DNA of 64,000 nucleotides. It comes from Iris pallida. Its lineage: Eukaryota; Streptophyta; Magnoliopsida; Asparagales; Iridaceae. Under the pieces are notes generated by a model, which had not been told where the DNA came from, did no database searches, and saw only the letters and a list, made by a program, of their open reading frames with translations. The stretch covers positions 26,580,188-26,644,187 of the forward strand of contig JANAVB010015600.1 in assembly GCA_029216955.1 (NCBI GenBank), written 5' to 3'. Shown here piece after piece: positions 44,507-57,281 of the stretch. How positions within the stretch are numbered: position 1 is the first letter of the stretch; the number at the start of each line of letters is the position of its first letter. A program made the position numbers and the translations under genes.

Positions 44507-46405
44507 ATGGCCTCTAACCCTAGTATCAACACGTTTCACAATGAGGGGCACCCCACAAACAGGCCTCCCCTATTTGATGGTACCAACTACAACTACTGGA
44601 AGATTAGGATGAGCATTTATCTAAAGTCCATAGATTTCGACTAATGGGATTGCATGATAAATGGTCTTCCTACTCCTTCCAGAGCTTTTGAGGATATTGC
44701 TTCTGACACCCTTCGGGACACTCTTTCTGAAAACATTAAGAAGCTTGCAAGTCGAGATGCCAAGGCAATGAATGCTCTGTATTGTGCTCTCGACAGTAGT
44801 GAATTCAACCGAATCTCTACTTGCAAGACTTCCAATAAGATTTGGAAATTACTTGAAGTCACACACGAAGGAACTTCACAAGTGAAGGAGTCTAAGATTA
44901 GTAGACTCACGCAAGAATATGAGTCTTTTAAAATGAAGCATGATGAATCTATTACTTCTATGTTTACTCGATTTGGTGATATTATTAATACTCTCTCCTC
45001 TCTTGGTAAGGAATATCCGGCTCATGAAAAGATCAGAAAAATCCTTAGAGGATTGACGAAAGTGTGGAGTCCTAAAGCTACCGCAATTATTGAGGGGAAC
45101 GATCTAACTGTCATGAACCTTGAGACCCTCATGGGTAAGCTTATGACTCACGAGCTCGACATGAAGGATCAAGAGGAATCCTCCACACAAGAGAAGGAGA
45201 AGGAGAAGACCAAAGAGAAGGAGAAGACTCTTGCTCTCAAAGCTACAAAGTCTTACTCCAAGGAGAGCTCCGATGACAATGAGTCGGATGATGATGAAGA
45301 AATAGCTCTCACAGCTAAGCACTTCCGGAAATTCCTCAAATTCAACAAAGCCAATCGCTCCAGACGGGAAAATGAGGAAGATCCGGCGTGCTATCAATGT
45401 AGATGACCCGGACATATCAAGCGGGACTGTCCGATGATAAGAAGAGATTCAAGCAAGTACGAGAAGCCAAACAGAGGAAGCTCGTCCTCTAGAAAATTCG
45501 CCAACACTAGCATTTGGTGTGAGAGTGATGCTAGTGACTCCGACAATGACAAGGAGTGCAAACACAATACAAATGTTTGCCTCATGGCAACTGATGAGGT
45601 ACTTGATGATCTTTCCTTAAACACTCTTACCTATGATGATTTGGAGAAAGCCATTCTTGAATTACATGAAGAACACAAAGGTGTTCGGAATAAATACAAA
45701 AAATCTCTTAAAGAGGTTGAGGCTCTTCAACTTGAAGTAGAGAGGCTCTCAAGCATCATTATTGATGTGAAGGAAAAATCTTCTATTTCTGACACGGATG
45801 AAATAGAGTCTTTGCGACTCAAGTTTCTAGAATCTCTTGACACCATCAAGAAAAGGGATGATGAGATTCTATCCATGAGAAGTTCTTATGAATTTGCTAT
45901 GCGCAAATGTCAAGATGCTAATAGAAGAGAATATACCACTTCTATTAAGTATAATGATCTTCTTACACGGAGTAAGAATTTAGGTAATAAGAATACCACT
46001 CACATGCATGTTCCAAGACACCCTCACACTCATCAAAATGCTAGGCATAACCCTTACATGAACACTACACACAACTCCTTTTCTAACACAAGAAAAGGAC
46101 CTTTTGTTAAGAAGAACACCTCACATCATGCTTTTTACTATCATCATAACACTCATGGTAGAACTTCTCACACTAGAAACTCACATATGCACAACACTCA
46201 CACTTCTTCTTCTAAATCTTCTTTGATGTGCAATTATTGTGGTTTGCTTGGACATACTTCTAATTTTTGTTATACAAGGAAACAAGTTGACATAAAAGTT
46301 CTTAAATGGGTTCCTAGAACTAACAATCAAGGACCCAAACAATCATGGGTACCAAAATGTTCATCTTCAACTTTTGTTGTAGGTGACGAATCCTTCTTAT
46401 GCTAG
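44507..46405 (+). pseudogene. Element C gag
   Basis: The ATG at 44,507 opens NTFHNEGHPTNRPPLFDGTN, the usual SIRE gag start. A TAA at 44,642-44,644 and a TGA at 45,404-45,406 interrupt the frame. The second lies inside a first CCHC knuckle (CYQCR...GHIKRDC). UBN2-like gag blocks lie between (TCKTSNKIWKLLEVTHEGTS, FTRFGDIINTLSSLGKEY), then a Lys/Glu-rich stretch. A likely coiled coil (about 45,640-45,770) and a second knuckle CNYCGLLGHTSNFC near 46,230 follow. The His-rich spacer before the second knuckle is notable. The frame ends at TAG 46,403, overlapping pol in another frame. Confidence 0.9.
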
Positions 46406-49400
46406 AAGCAAGTGGATTCTCGATAGCGGTTGTTCACGACATATGACCGGTGATGCTTTACTTTTTACAACGCTATCGATGAAGAAGGAAGGACACGTCT
46501 CCTTCGGTAACAATCTTAAAGGTTATATTATTGGAAATGGTAATATCGGTTCTCCTCCTTATCCTTGTATTAATAATGTATGTCTTGTTACTAATCTCAA
46601 GCATAACCTCCTTAGCATTAGCCATCTTACTGATAATGGCTATGATATCAAGTTTGTTAAACTCAAATGCTACATTACCGATAGTTCTAATAGAACTATT
46701 GTTTATGAAGGCATTAGAGAAAACAACATTTATGTTCTTTATCTTGTTGAAGGTACTAACAATGACAGATGCCTAGTTGCAAAGAACGATGAGAGTTGGC
46801 TTTGGCACATGAGGCTTGGATACGCCAACATGGACACCATCTCTCGCCTCGCCTCCAAGAAGCTTGTACGAGGTCTCCCAAGTATCCCATTCAAAAAGAA
46901 CATGGTGTGTGAAGAATGCGAGAAAAGTAAGTTGACCAAATCATCCTTCAAATCCATCAACTCTGTGAGTACTTCTAGACCCCTTCAACTTATCCATATG
47001 GATCTTTTTGGGCCTAGTAGAGTAGCTAGCCTTGGTGGCAAACTTTATGCTTTTGTTTTAGTTGATGACTTTTCGAGATTTACTTGGGTTATTTTTCTTG
47101 CTTGCAAAAGTGATACTTTTCGTGAATTTGTTGCTTTTTGTAAGCGTGTTCAAAATGAGAAAGGTTTTTCTATCAACAAAATTAGGAGTGATCATGGAGG
47201 GGAATTTGATAATGTTGATTTCAAAAGATTTTGTGAAAAGAATGGTTTTGGACATGATTTTGCTTGTCCACGAACACCTCAACAAAATGGTGTTGTGGAG
47301 AGAAAGAATAGAACCCTTGGCGATATGGCCCGGGTTATGTTAAACCAATATAAGCTCCCCCAATATTTTTAGGCGGAAGCCGTTAATACGGCATGTCATG
47401 TTATTAATAGGGTCTTGATTAGACCTATTTCTAAGAAGACTCCTTATGAGCTTTGGTTTGACAAAATTTCCTCTATTGAATATTTTAAAGTTTTTGGTTG
47501 CAATTGTTTTATTTTGAATACCAAGGATAACCTAGGCAAGTTTGAAGAAAAAGCCTATGAAGGAATATTCCTTGGATACTCTACTCATAGTAAAGGTTTT
47601 CGTATTTTTAACAAAAGAAGTCTTGTTGTCGAAGAGTCAATAAATGTCTCTTTTAATGAACTCAACTCTTCTACATTCTCCTCTTCTGAGGACATTGATG
47701 ACATCTCGTTTGGGTTGGAGAACTCCTCTATTGAGGATCGTCCTTCTTCATCTAACAATGAAGTTGTGACCCCATCAAAAGAGTCTCCTCCTCTCGAGCC
47801 TCCTCAAAAGGATCTCCCAAAAGAATGGAGATTTGTCACCAATCATCCTAAGGAGCTTATCATTGGGGATCCTTCCTCAAGTGTTAGCACAAGATCCGCC
47901 ACTCGTGATCTTTGTACAAATGTGGCTTTTATCTCTCAAATAGAGCCTAAAAATGTTAATGATGCTTTTCTTGATGAGTTTTGGATGATAGCTATGCAAG
48001 AGGAGCTAAATCAATTTAAGCGAAGCAAGGTTTGGGAACTTGTCCCAAAACCTAGCAATCATCCCATTATTGGAACTAAATGGGTGTTTCGTAACAAACT
48101 TAATGAAGATGGGTTAGTGACTCGTAACAAAGTCCGATTGGTTTCTCAAGGCTATAACCAAGAGGAAGGCATTAACTACGACGAAACCTATGCTCCGGTT
48201 GCACGTCTTGAATCCATTTCGTATGCTTTGTGCTTTTGCTTGTTTTAATGACTTTAAGCTATTTCAAATGGATGTTAAGAGCGCTTTTCTAAATGGTATT
48301 ATTAAGGAGGAAGTTTATGTTAAACAACCTCCCGGATTTGAAGACTTTCAATTTCCTAATCACGTGTTCAAACTCCATAAAGCCCTTTATGGCCTCAAAC
48401 AAGCTCCCCGTGCTTGGTATGAGCGTCTTAGCTCTTTTCTTGTTTCTCATAATTTTTCAAAGGGGAAAGTTGACACCACACTTTTTATTAAATCCTATGA
48501 TGGGACTCTCTTATTGGTTCAAATTTATGTTGATGATATTATTTTTGGTTCTACTAACAACACACTTTGTGTAGAATTTGCCAAAGTTATGCAGGAAGAG
48601 TTTGAAATGAGTATGATGGGTGAACTATCCTTCTTCTTGGGGTTACAAATCAAACAAGGACCCAAAGGAACCTTCATAAATCAAGCAAAATATACAAAGG
48701 ACCTCCTCAAGCGCTTCGAACTCGACTCATCCAAATCAATGATCCTATGGCCACAACGACAAAGCTTGACAATGATGAAGATGGCACATCGGTCGACATT
48801 CGTAAGTATAGAGGTATGATCGGTAGCTTACTTTATTTAACTGCTAGCCGTCCTGATATCATGTTTAGTGTTTGCTTCTGTGCACGATATCAAGCCAATC
48901 CAAAGGAATCTCATTTGTGTGCCGTTAAGCGCATTTTTCGTTATCTCAAAGGTACCATTAACATGGGTCTTTGGTATCCGAAATCCTCATCCTTTGAGCT
49001 TTACGGCTTTTCGGATGCGGATTTTGCCGGATGCAAGATTGACCGGAAAAGCACTAGTGGCACATGTCAATTCCTCGGAAAGTCTTTGGTATCGTGGTTT
49101 AGTAAGAAGCAAAATTCTGTTGCTCTTTCTACCACTGAGGCAGAATATATTGCGGCTGGTTGTTGTTGTGCACAAATTCTTTGGATGTCACAAACACTTT
49201 TAGATTATGGCATTTCTCATTCATGCACCCCTATTAAATGTGATAACACTAGCTCTATCAATCTCACGAAAAACCCGATTTGTCACTCACGCACGAAGCA
49301 CATTGAAATTAGACACCACTTTCTACGTGACCATCAACAAAAGGGAGATATTCGTCTTGAATTTATTGATACTACCTATGAATTAGCGAATATTTTTACA

Positions 49401-49469
49401 AAACCGCTCCCGGAAGATCGCTTCACCTTTCTTTGCCGTGAATTAGGCATTTTATCTTTTGATCCATAA
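46383..49469 (+). pseudogene. Element C pol: protease, integrase, RT, RNase H
   Basis: Protease: WILDSGCSRHMTG near 46,414. GAG-pre-integrase: SWLWHMRLGYANMDTISRLA. The integrase core has LIHMDLFGPS (Asp), IRSDHGGEFDN (Asp) and PQQNGVVERKNRTL (Glu). RT: WVFRNKLNEDGLVTRNKV, then after a frame change FQMDVKSAFLNG and the catalytic QIYVDDIIFGS. RNase H: FSDADFAGCKIDRKSTSGTC, STTEAEYIAAG and SRTKHIEIRHHF. Breaks are TAG at 47,370-47,372, a frameshift near 48,215 and another near 48,745. All catalytic motifs remain readable, which fits recent decay. Confidence 0.95.
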
Positions 49470-49969
49470 TCCCTCTCGGCCGGCACACCGACGATATACA
49501 GCGGTATACCGGCGGCATGCCGTTTTTCAATTCAGAATTAGGTTCTGTTTCGAAACTCGGCATACCGTCGGTACACGTCGGCATACCGTCGGTATGCCGG
49601 ATGACGGCGGACAGGACATCATATCAGGATCCGGGCCCACCTTTCTTCTCTACTTCCTTTATTCTTTTTATCATACCTTTATTCCCTCTCATCCATCCCA
49701 TCCCTCATAACTACCCATCTCTTCAACTCCCATCTCATTTATTACTCTTCAATCACTTCCCCCCTTTCTCTCCTCTTTTTACTCCACCCTCATTAATTCA
49801 AACCCATCACCTTTTCATCTCCCCTCTTTACTCCTCCTCTACAACCGTTCCCACCCTCCTCCCCTTTCAAAATCATCTCTTCATCTTCCTCCTCCTCTTT
49901 AAAAATCCTCCTTTTTCCATCACTTCTCCTACTTCTCCTTCTTCCACTCCAACACCCTATACTCTCCTC
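49470..49969 (+). other. Element C spacer between pol and the 3' gene
   Basis: It begins with six or so CGGCATACCG-type words (49,480-49,600) like those in the LTR. A strongly C/T-rich leader follows (about 49,640-49,965) that could serve as promoter or 5' UTR for the next gene. No separate protein is supported here. Confidence 0.6.
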
Positions 49970-51165
49970 ATGGCAAACCCTAAGCGCCCCCGATCCTCCT
50001 CCTCCTTGTTCAACCCCTTCGTCCTGGTGGCGCAACCGCAAGGCTATGACCACCGCATCTTCTCCAACGCTCTGGCGGCTGACCTTTGGTTCCAACACTT
50101 CGTCCATCACAATGTGTTCAAAGGACGGGCGATAAACTGGAACCTCTTTCCCGGTCACGTCCCCTTGTTTGACGACGCCGGGCTCTCCTCTCTACTTCGA
50201 CGCCAAATTCCCGTCTACCCCGCTGCAGTCCGACTTTTCTATTGCAACATGGTCAGGGACGACGATCACCCTGCCATTCAGTCTATGGTCAATGACCGTC
50301 ACTTCCGTCTCACTTCTCGGGAGGTCGGGACCATTCTCGGTATCCCGGACAAGGGGGAACCGCTGCCATCCTTGGGTGCTCTCAACTCCTCGGCGGCGTC
50401 ACCCTTCGACGAATTCTGCCGTATCATCTGCAAGGGCCCCAACCCTCCTGCCATCCCGGCCCTCTCTGTCCAGCTGGAGCCGTTTTACTACGAGCTCCAT
50501 AGGATAGTGTGCCATACACTATTTCCTAAGGGCGGGAACTACAACTTCATTACCGGGGATGCTCTCGTCTGCATGTATTATCTCTATGCACGGAAGCCCT
50601 TCTCCTTTCCGAAACTCTTCTTCTGCAATTCCGGCGTGTCATGCCTTCGGGGAAGCAGAACCTCTACTATGGCTCCCTTATCACTCTGCTTCTGGAGGCC
50701 AAACAAGTTGACCTATCTCTTTACTCCTCGGATGGCGCGCCCTCATATCTTGCTGTCTCCCGTACCCTTGCTGGCGCCTCTACTTCCCGTGCCTCGTCTT
50801 CCCAAGAGCAACCGGCATCCACTCCTGCTGCTCCCACATCTACCCCTCCTGCTTCGGGCCGTTACATGCCGCTCACTCAGCAGCACTTTGATATGCGTAT
50901 GGCCCAGGCGGAAGAGCAGATGCGGGCCCACACTCGTGGACTTGGCGCCCTGATCCAGTCCCGTTTCCACGATCAGGGGTACTTTATTCAGCGCACTCTT
51001 CAAGACCGGGATGCCTTTCTGGATCTCAATCTTCAGGAACCCATGTACACGGCCCCGCGCTTCTATGACCCTAATGCCTATGGGTTTATGTACCCTGACG
51101 GCATTGATCCGTTTGGCGCCTTCCAACAAGCTCAGGGTGATGATGACGATCCGGCGGATGAGTAG
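49970..51165 (+). pseudogene. Element C additional 3' gene, putative plant-transposon-protein domain
   Basis: The ATG at 49,970 opens MANPKRPRSSSSLF, a Ser/Arg-rich start. A globular region follows with WFQHFVHHNVFKGRAINWNL, YPAAVRLFYCNMV and SREVGTILGIPDKGE. This resembles the putative plant transposon protein domain (Pfam family PF20167, from memory), found in plant retroelements. A frameshift near 50,630-50,640 separates it from the C-terminal part: an Ala/Ser/Thr/Pro linker, a probable helix (QQHFDMRMAQAEEQMRAHTR) and an acidic end (GDDDDPADE). SIRE elements often carry an env-like gene here, but I see no signal peptide or clear membrane segment. Base composition is more GC-rich than pol. 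Confidence 0.6.
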
Positions 51166-51593
51166 GGATGGAGTTCCTTTTGATGATGGTTTCGTTTTAT
51201 GAGTGTTTTAGTTTTATGTGTTTATCCTTTATGTTGTCCTTTATGGTCCTTCGGGGACCGGTGTGTGGTTGGTACTAGTTGTTTGCTGTCCTTCAGGGAC
51301 TTTATCTGTGGTTATCTCTAGTGTCCGGCTCTCGTTGTGGAGAGTCTTTTATATTTTCACTATGATATGTATGGGTCAAGCATGTATTTCCTTTTTACTT
51401 CAATATATTAATGCATGCTTCTCTTTATATACTCGTGTTATTTTCATTATGCACATTTTCTATTGTTATCCCCATCTTTGACTAAGTGACAAAGGGGGAG
51501 AAATCGTATTGAGGGGGAGCTGTCTACCTACGGGGGAGCTACTCCCTGAAGATGCTATCTCTCTATTTTGTCAATTATCAAAATGGGGGAGTT
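51166..51593 (+). other. Element C 3' region with repeated GGGGGAG tracts
   Basis: AAAGGGGGAGAAA near 51,490, GAGGGGGAGC, ACGGGGGAGC and AATGGGGGAG (51,581-51,590) stand within about 100 bases. The last is the polypurine tract two to three bases before the 3' LTR. Multiple such tracts are usual in SIRE-type elements. Confidence 0.8.
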
Positions 51594-52896
51594 TATTGGC
51601 ACATTTTATTTTGATTAATTAACAGCATCTTCGTAGTTTAGTCTTATGTTCTTCAGATTCAAATATTCTTAGAAGATCGACTACATGGAGTTCTTCCGTT
51701 CAAGCGCAATCTCTTTCACTTTGAAGACTGGAGCAGTTACCGACGTTCCCTGCATAAGATGGCGTCTTCCTGCTTAGAGTCTTCGAGTCTGTACTAGTCT
51801 AGGTATATCTGTAAACACCTAAGGACGGATGACAGTAAAAAGAACAAAGTCAAAAATTAAATACCTACAGAGCGGCATACCGGCGGTATGCTTCGGCATA
51901 CCGGCAGTATACCGTTTTTAGCATCCAGAAAGTTGCTGTGACAAATAGTCGGCATACCGACGGCATGCTCCGGCATACCGGCGGTATACCGATCTTTATG
52001 TCCAAAAAGTTGCTGTGACCAATTGTCGGCATATCGACGGCATGCTCCGGCATACCGGCGGTATACCGTTTTTAGCAACCCAAAAGTTGCTGTGACAAAT
52101 TGTCGGCATACCGACGGCATGCTCCGGCATACCGGCGGTATAACGTTTTTTGGCAACTCAAAACTTGCTGTGACAAATTGTCGGCATACCGGCGGCATGC
52201 TCCGACATACCGGCGGTATACCGAGTTTCAAATATTTGTTTTTTGAATTGCTCTGACTAGCATTAATGGCCGCATTTAAATGCTCTCAAACGGTCATTAA
52301 TATGACCGTTACTATTTGGCCGGTATACCGACGGTATGCCGCTGCATACCGACGGCATGCCGGTCTGTCTGTATTCAGAGCATTAAATGCCACCAACTCT
52401 TGGTTCTCTTATAAAAGAAAGCTCTCTCTCTCTTGAGCTTCTTCACCAACTCTTACCATAAATTTTCCAACAACCAAGAGCTCCACCATTAATACTCTTC
52501 CAAGATTTTCATTGTCATCCTCTCCCAAAGTGCTAGAGTATTAAAAAGTTGTACATTTCGATCTTCACGTGTTAGAAGATCAACAAGTTCTCATTCTCTC
52601 TTGTTTGAAGTTGGCGAGCCTTCGTAAGAAAACTCGTGTGTAGAAGTTGGCGAGTCTTCGGATCCAAACTCGTGTTGAAGTTGGCGAGTTCTTCGGATCC
52701 AAACTCGTGTGTACTATTTGGTTATATAGTGGATTAAAGCCGGAGAGAGTTCCAGGACTGGACTGCCTCAAAAGAGGATACCAGGATACATCCTTGCGTT
52801 TGATCTTTCTACTCTTTACTTTTAATTGTCTTTATTGCATCAATTGTTATAGTTAATTTTTAATTACCCTATTCACCCCCCCTCTAGGGTTCTACA
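51594..52896 (+). repeat. 3' LTR of element C (1,303 bp)
   Basis: Starts TATTGGCACATTTT (first G changed to A) and ends GGTTCTACA. It is the same length as the 5' LTR and also holds five 78-bp units at 51,869-52,229. Confidence 0.95.
51869..52229. repeat. 78-bp tandem array with CGGCATACCG words (3' LTR)
   Basis: Same five units as at 43,431-43,790, with independent point changes. Confidence 0.95.
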
Positions 52897-52901
52897 ATTG
52901 A

Positions 52902-52967
52902 GACATCCTATAAATCAAAATACCCCACAAGTCTGAAATCAGACCTGCATGGGCCACCACTAAAACC
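52902..52967 (-). other. Element A leader, LTR-proximal part
   Basis: On the minus strand it reads GGTTTTAGTGGTGGCCCATG, then CAGGTCTGATTTCAGACTTG. It is closely matched after the element B 5' LTR at 57,282 and loosely in element F at 1,010-1,032. TGGTGGCCCATG may be the primer site, but I cannot name the tRNA. Confidence 0.6.
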
Positions 52968-55900
52968 TTGTCGTGCCCCAGAACCAGAATACTGGAGAGC
53001 GGGAGAATGACTCAGCCAGCTACGTATTACGGGTAGAAGAATACCGTATAATACGATTAATGCTGTCTAACCAGACGATGGGGTGCATACTACATGAAAG
53101 TCTTACTATGGTCACTTCACATCTATTGTCTCAATCATTCAAACAAGAAGCAAAAATAGAGAACATGTAAGATAAAGCAGTAAGGCGTCCCAAACGCTTA
53201 GTCAAAATGTTCTTGAGATCTGGTTTTACAAAACATAGCCAGATGATGTTGTAACATATACACAATTGTTATCAGCTGCAGTCTGACTTAGTTACAATTA
53301 TGTAAAGGTAAGTACAAGACAATCCGACTAACATGTCGGTGCCAAACGGCTAAGTATAAAGTAAATAACAAAACGAGCGGTGGAGTAAGGAACCCACTCG
53401 AGTCCTCCTGCGATCATTCCCCTAGTATTGACCATCTTGGAGGTGGAAGTAAGCTGAGTCCTCGGGAACCGGCTCTAAATCTGGCCATGCAAAACCAGAG
53501 AGGTTAGACCTCTAATAGCAAGTACCACAATGAAGCACGATATGAAGGATTAAACCAGTAAGTAAGTGAATATAATAATAGATCTCTGCTTGCTACTAGG
53601 ATTCACATCATATCACGACACTTCGAACCAACCTCCCAACCAAACAAGGACAGAAGTTGGCCCGTCATGTCCTGACATTTTGATCATCTCAGTTAGGCAA
53701 CAGAGTAGGTACAGTACACAAACAAATCATCTTGAACGGCCAATCAACTCCTACGGCTTGCTATTGTGAGTCCCAAGTTATCCTAGAATTATGCAATTAG
53801 GGATTCCTCAGTTCTTACTATGTGCGAGCAAGGCTAGTCTATCCAGTCAATCAATTGCGCCAATCATGAATTAGACGAGTCCCAGCGGGACGCCCGTCAT
53901 CAATATACAATATACAATAATATAACCAGATACCGCTCCCTGCCCGTGTGGCAGATTTGTAGTATCTGTGGGGACCAGCCGGCCTGTCGGGCACTACTAG
54001 TCCCAAGAGGGCTGCCATATAAGAACTCGAGGATCCATTCTCTCTATGCAATCATTATTTTATTTAACTTAATAGTCTCTACGTTGAGTGAAATCCCATG
54101 CCGTGGATCATGGTCATTCAAATGAGTACTTTCGTATGGGGTACGATATGCGCAACTCTATAACGATACCCGTGCGGCTAGGTTGTAGGTCTTACATAGC
54201 GTAATGCAACAATCAAATCTAACCACGGAGTAATCATGCCTTGACCATAAAGTACACATGCTGCTTTGTAGAAAAATAAATAAATTAAAGCCTGCACATG
54301 CCTGTATGTCAATATTCGGGATCGGCTAATCGATTACAATAGTTCATAACATGAACGTGTCTCATTCATTTAATTCAATAAGACGACTAGCCAGTCTCTT
54401 AGTTCCAACTTAGGAACGCATGATCAATTTTAGTCAAGATAACCATTATTATCAATGGTGACAATGCATGAAGGTCAATGGGGTCGAGTCTATAACTCTC
54501 AGGGTTAAGTTCCAGTCTCACTGGGTATCCATAAACCAATCAAGACACAGGACACGTTCTACACAACCATATGTATCAAAAATATTACCATGCTAAGATT
54601 ATCGAGTTTATAAAAAAAAAGGCGTAAGGATATAATAGGAGAATTATCATGCCACCATTTAAATGAATAAATTATAGAACAAATAGAAACACCCAGGTCA
54701 GGAAGTCACGCCAACAAGTCTATGCTAAGGCCAACAAGTCACGCCAACAAGTCTATGCTAAGGCCACCAAGTCACGCCAACAAGTCTATGCTAAGGCCAA
54801 CAAGTCACGCCAACAAGTCTATGCTAAGGCCAACAAGTCACGCCAACAAGTCTATGCTAAGGCCAACAAGTCACGCAAGAATCGTACGCGTAAAAAGGGT
54901 AGCCAAGTTAAGTAGGAAGGAGTGAGCGTATAAACAGCGTGAGCGTGAAAAGTGGTTCACGTTGGCACGCACAGCGTAAGCGTGAAGGGTAATTCACGCA
55001 CGCACAGCGTGAGCGTGAAAAGTAATTCACGCACTCATAACGTGAGCGTGAAAAGTAACTCACGCACGTACAGCGTGAGCGTATGAGCGTGAAAAGCGTG
55101 ATAAGAAATTCATGCACGCACATCGTGAGCGTGGAAAGAAATTCACGCACGCACAGCAGAAGCGTAACTCAAATATCACGCTAACACGTAAAGACGTGAG
55201 CGTGACTCAAAATTCACGCTGACACGTAAAGACGTGTGCGTGACTAAAAATTCACGCTGGCACGTAAGAACGTGAGTGTGACTCAAAATTCACGCAGACA
55301 CGTAAAGACGTGTGCGTGACTCAAAATTCACGCAGACACGTAAAGACGTGTGCGTGACTCAAAATTCACGCTGGCATGTAAGAACGTGAGCGTGACTCAA
55401 TCTCCCGAACTCCAATCTTATGGAACCTTCGTTCCAAGCCAGAAATGAGGTTCCCATGGTTCAGAATGGTGTAGAACGAGCAGCTCTACCACAAGAAACT
55501 ATCTATTTTCGAAAACACGCCAGGTTGGGAGATCAAAACCCATGGACAACCGAAAACACAACAACTTAGATCTGTAAGAAACGAGCCAAAGAAATAAAAA
55601 TGCTAAGTAGTAAACTCTCTTAGAATTACAAGAGGAAGACAAATGATCCATAAAAATGGGTGGAAGAGAAGCAAGATGTACTTGCCTTCTCCTGGTAGGT
55701 GGAAGAGAGTGATGAGGAAGAGGAAGAAGTAATGGTGAAGGAGAGTTATGAGGAGAGAGAAGGGGATGGAGGCTTTAAATAGAAAAGGGGGTGGTAGGTG
55801 GGGTTCGGTTCATGTGAACCACCATGAACCCGAGAAGAACCCTCCTAGGCCGAACCTATAAGCAAGACTAAAAGCAGAGAAGTTAAAAGCAAAAAATAAA

Positions 55901-56068
55901 ATACAGAAATAAAATACAGGAATAAAATTGCAGGAAATAAAATGCAGATAATTAATTAACATAAAATTAAAGGAATTTAAATACAGGATAATACATGATA
56001 AATATTAAATAAATATATATGAGTTGCACATGTATAAAAAATATACATTCTGGGAACGGGGAGTGACA
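52968..56068 (-). repeat. 5' LTR of element A (3,101 bp)
   Basis: On the minus strand TGTCACTCCCCG...GGGGCACGACA. It carries five 33-bp units, the GCGTGAGCGTG array and six 38-bp units. Confidence 0.95.
54710..55410. repeat. Tandem arrays in the A 5' LTR (33-bp, 32-bp, 38-bp units)
   Basis: Same three arrays as at 36,608-37,343, but the 38-bp array has six units rather than seven. Confidence 0.9.
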
Positions 56069-56073
56069 CTAGG

Positions 56074-57281
56074 CAAGGGCTCCATGACCTACCAAGTTTG
56101 TGCGTATTGATATACGATCGAGTCGCATGTCGTGCCGGGTTGCGGCATAGTCAGTTATATGTTTTCTTTTACAAGTATATGATATGGTTGTTTATGTTAC
56201 AAGTCTAGACATGTTTCATCTGCCAGCAGTCTTGTTGGGCAATAGATGTACAACTCGTACCCCTGGACATCCGGGTACCTGCAGTCAGGTAGTTGCAAAA
56301 ATCCTCAACTTGCATACTAGTAGTTAGGATTGTGATAACCCTACCTAGTTAATGATAGCAAGCCGTAGGTAATGATTGGCCGTGCACTTTTGATTGTGTG
56401 TTACCTTATATGCTCTTGTGTCGGTGAGTGGCCAGAGGCTAAGTTCTGCTAGAGAAAAGATCTGTAATCCCGGTCCTTGTTTGGTTTAAGGATTGTAGCT
56501 CCGATTCCTAGTAGTTCCTAAACCCCTTGTTGCTCATCGGATTATTTCTGTTCCATAGCTATATTGTTCAGTATTTCCATTCAGTCAGTTATATTCTCGA
56601 GATACGTGCATTGGTACCGCTCTAGTCTCGATCCGTATTTATTTACTTCTGTCATTATGTTATTGTGTTGTTGTTGGGTTTTGTCGTGCACCTCGATCTT
56701 CCTTGTGGTACTTGTTATTTGGGGCTTGACCCCACTGGTTTTGCATGGCCAGGTTCCATAGTTGATCACGAGGATCTACCGTCTTCTCCTCCGGATGGTT
56801 CGCACTCAGAGGACCGACATGGATTAGCGAGTGGGTTAGCTTTATTTCCTACTTTATCTTGTACTTTCATTTTGTGGTGTATTAGCCAAGGACATATGTT
56901 AGTCCTTGTTTCTGGGTTTTGTTCCCTCCGTCTTAGTACGGCGTGGATGTATATTCTGGACAGCTGCTAGTTGTACATTTACGTACCTTTTGTATAGTCA
57001 GTTGATATATCTTTTATTATGTCAGCTCTCATGATTATGTATGTACTTGTGTTTGGGACGCCTTACCCATCTCATATATGATTTACTCTTTATTGCTTCT
57101 TATGTTGATTGGATTGAGATAGGATTTGTTCGACCCTAGGAGTCGTCAGTGGCATGCTAGAGTCTACCCACTTGTCTTCTAGACAGCTTTGATCGTATAT
57201 TGGGGTACTGGCGTACTCTAATAGACGTAGCTGGCTTTGTTTCGCCCCTACTTTCCAGTATTCTGGTTCTGGGGCGTGACA
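56074..57281 (+). repeat. Element B 5' LTR, second part
   Basis: Continues the LTR after the element A insertion and matches 60,050-61,259 closely. It ends GGTTCTGGGGCGTGACA. Confidence 0.9.

Larger units (their letters stand above)
43151..52896 (+). mobile_element. Element C: SIRE/Maximus-type Ty1-copia with an extra 3' gene
   Basis: ATTGA flanks it at 43,146-43,150 and 52,897-52,901. Both LTRs are 1,303 bp. A primer site follows the 5' LTR, then gag (44,507-46,405), pol (46,383-49,469), an additional gene (49,970-51,165), several GGGGGAG tracts and the 3' LTR. Copia domain order (integrase before RT), a large gag and a gene between pol and the 3' LTR are features of the SIRE lineage. In the first 115 or so bases the LTRs differ at three positions, so the insertion is fairly recent. 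Several stops and frameshifts are present. Confidence 0.9.
34870..56068 (-). mobile_element. Element A: Tekay-type Ty3-gypsy chromovirus
   Basis: CTAGG stands at 34,865-34,869 and 56,069-56,073, and joining the flanks restores the element B LTR as seen at 60,050. On the minus strand the 5' LTR is 56,068-52,968, then leader, gag-pol (43,097-38,184), purine tract and 3' LTR (38,008-34,870). The domain order is gag, protease, RT, RNase H, integrase, chromodomain, which with the chromodomain type fits the Tekay/Del clade. At least five in-frame stops block translation. C is inserted in its leader. Confidence 0.9.
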
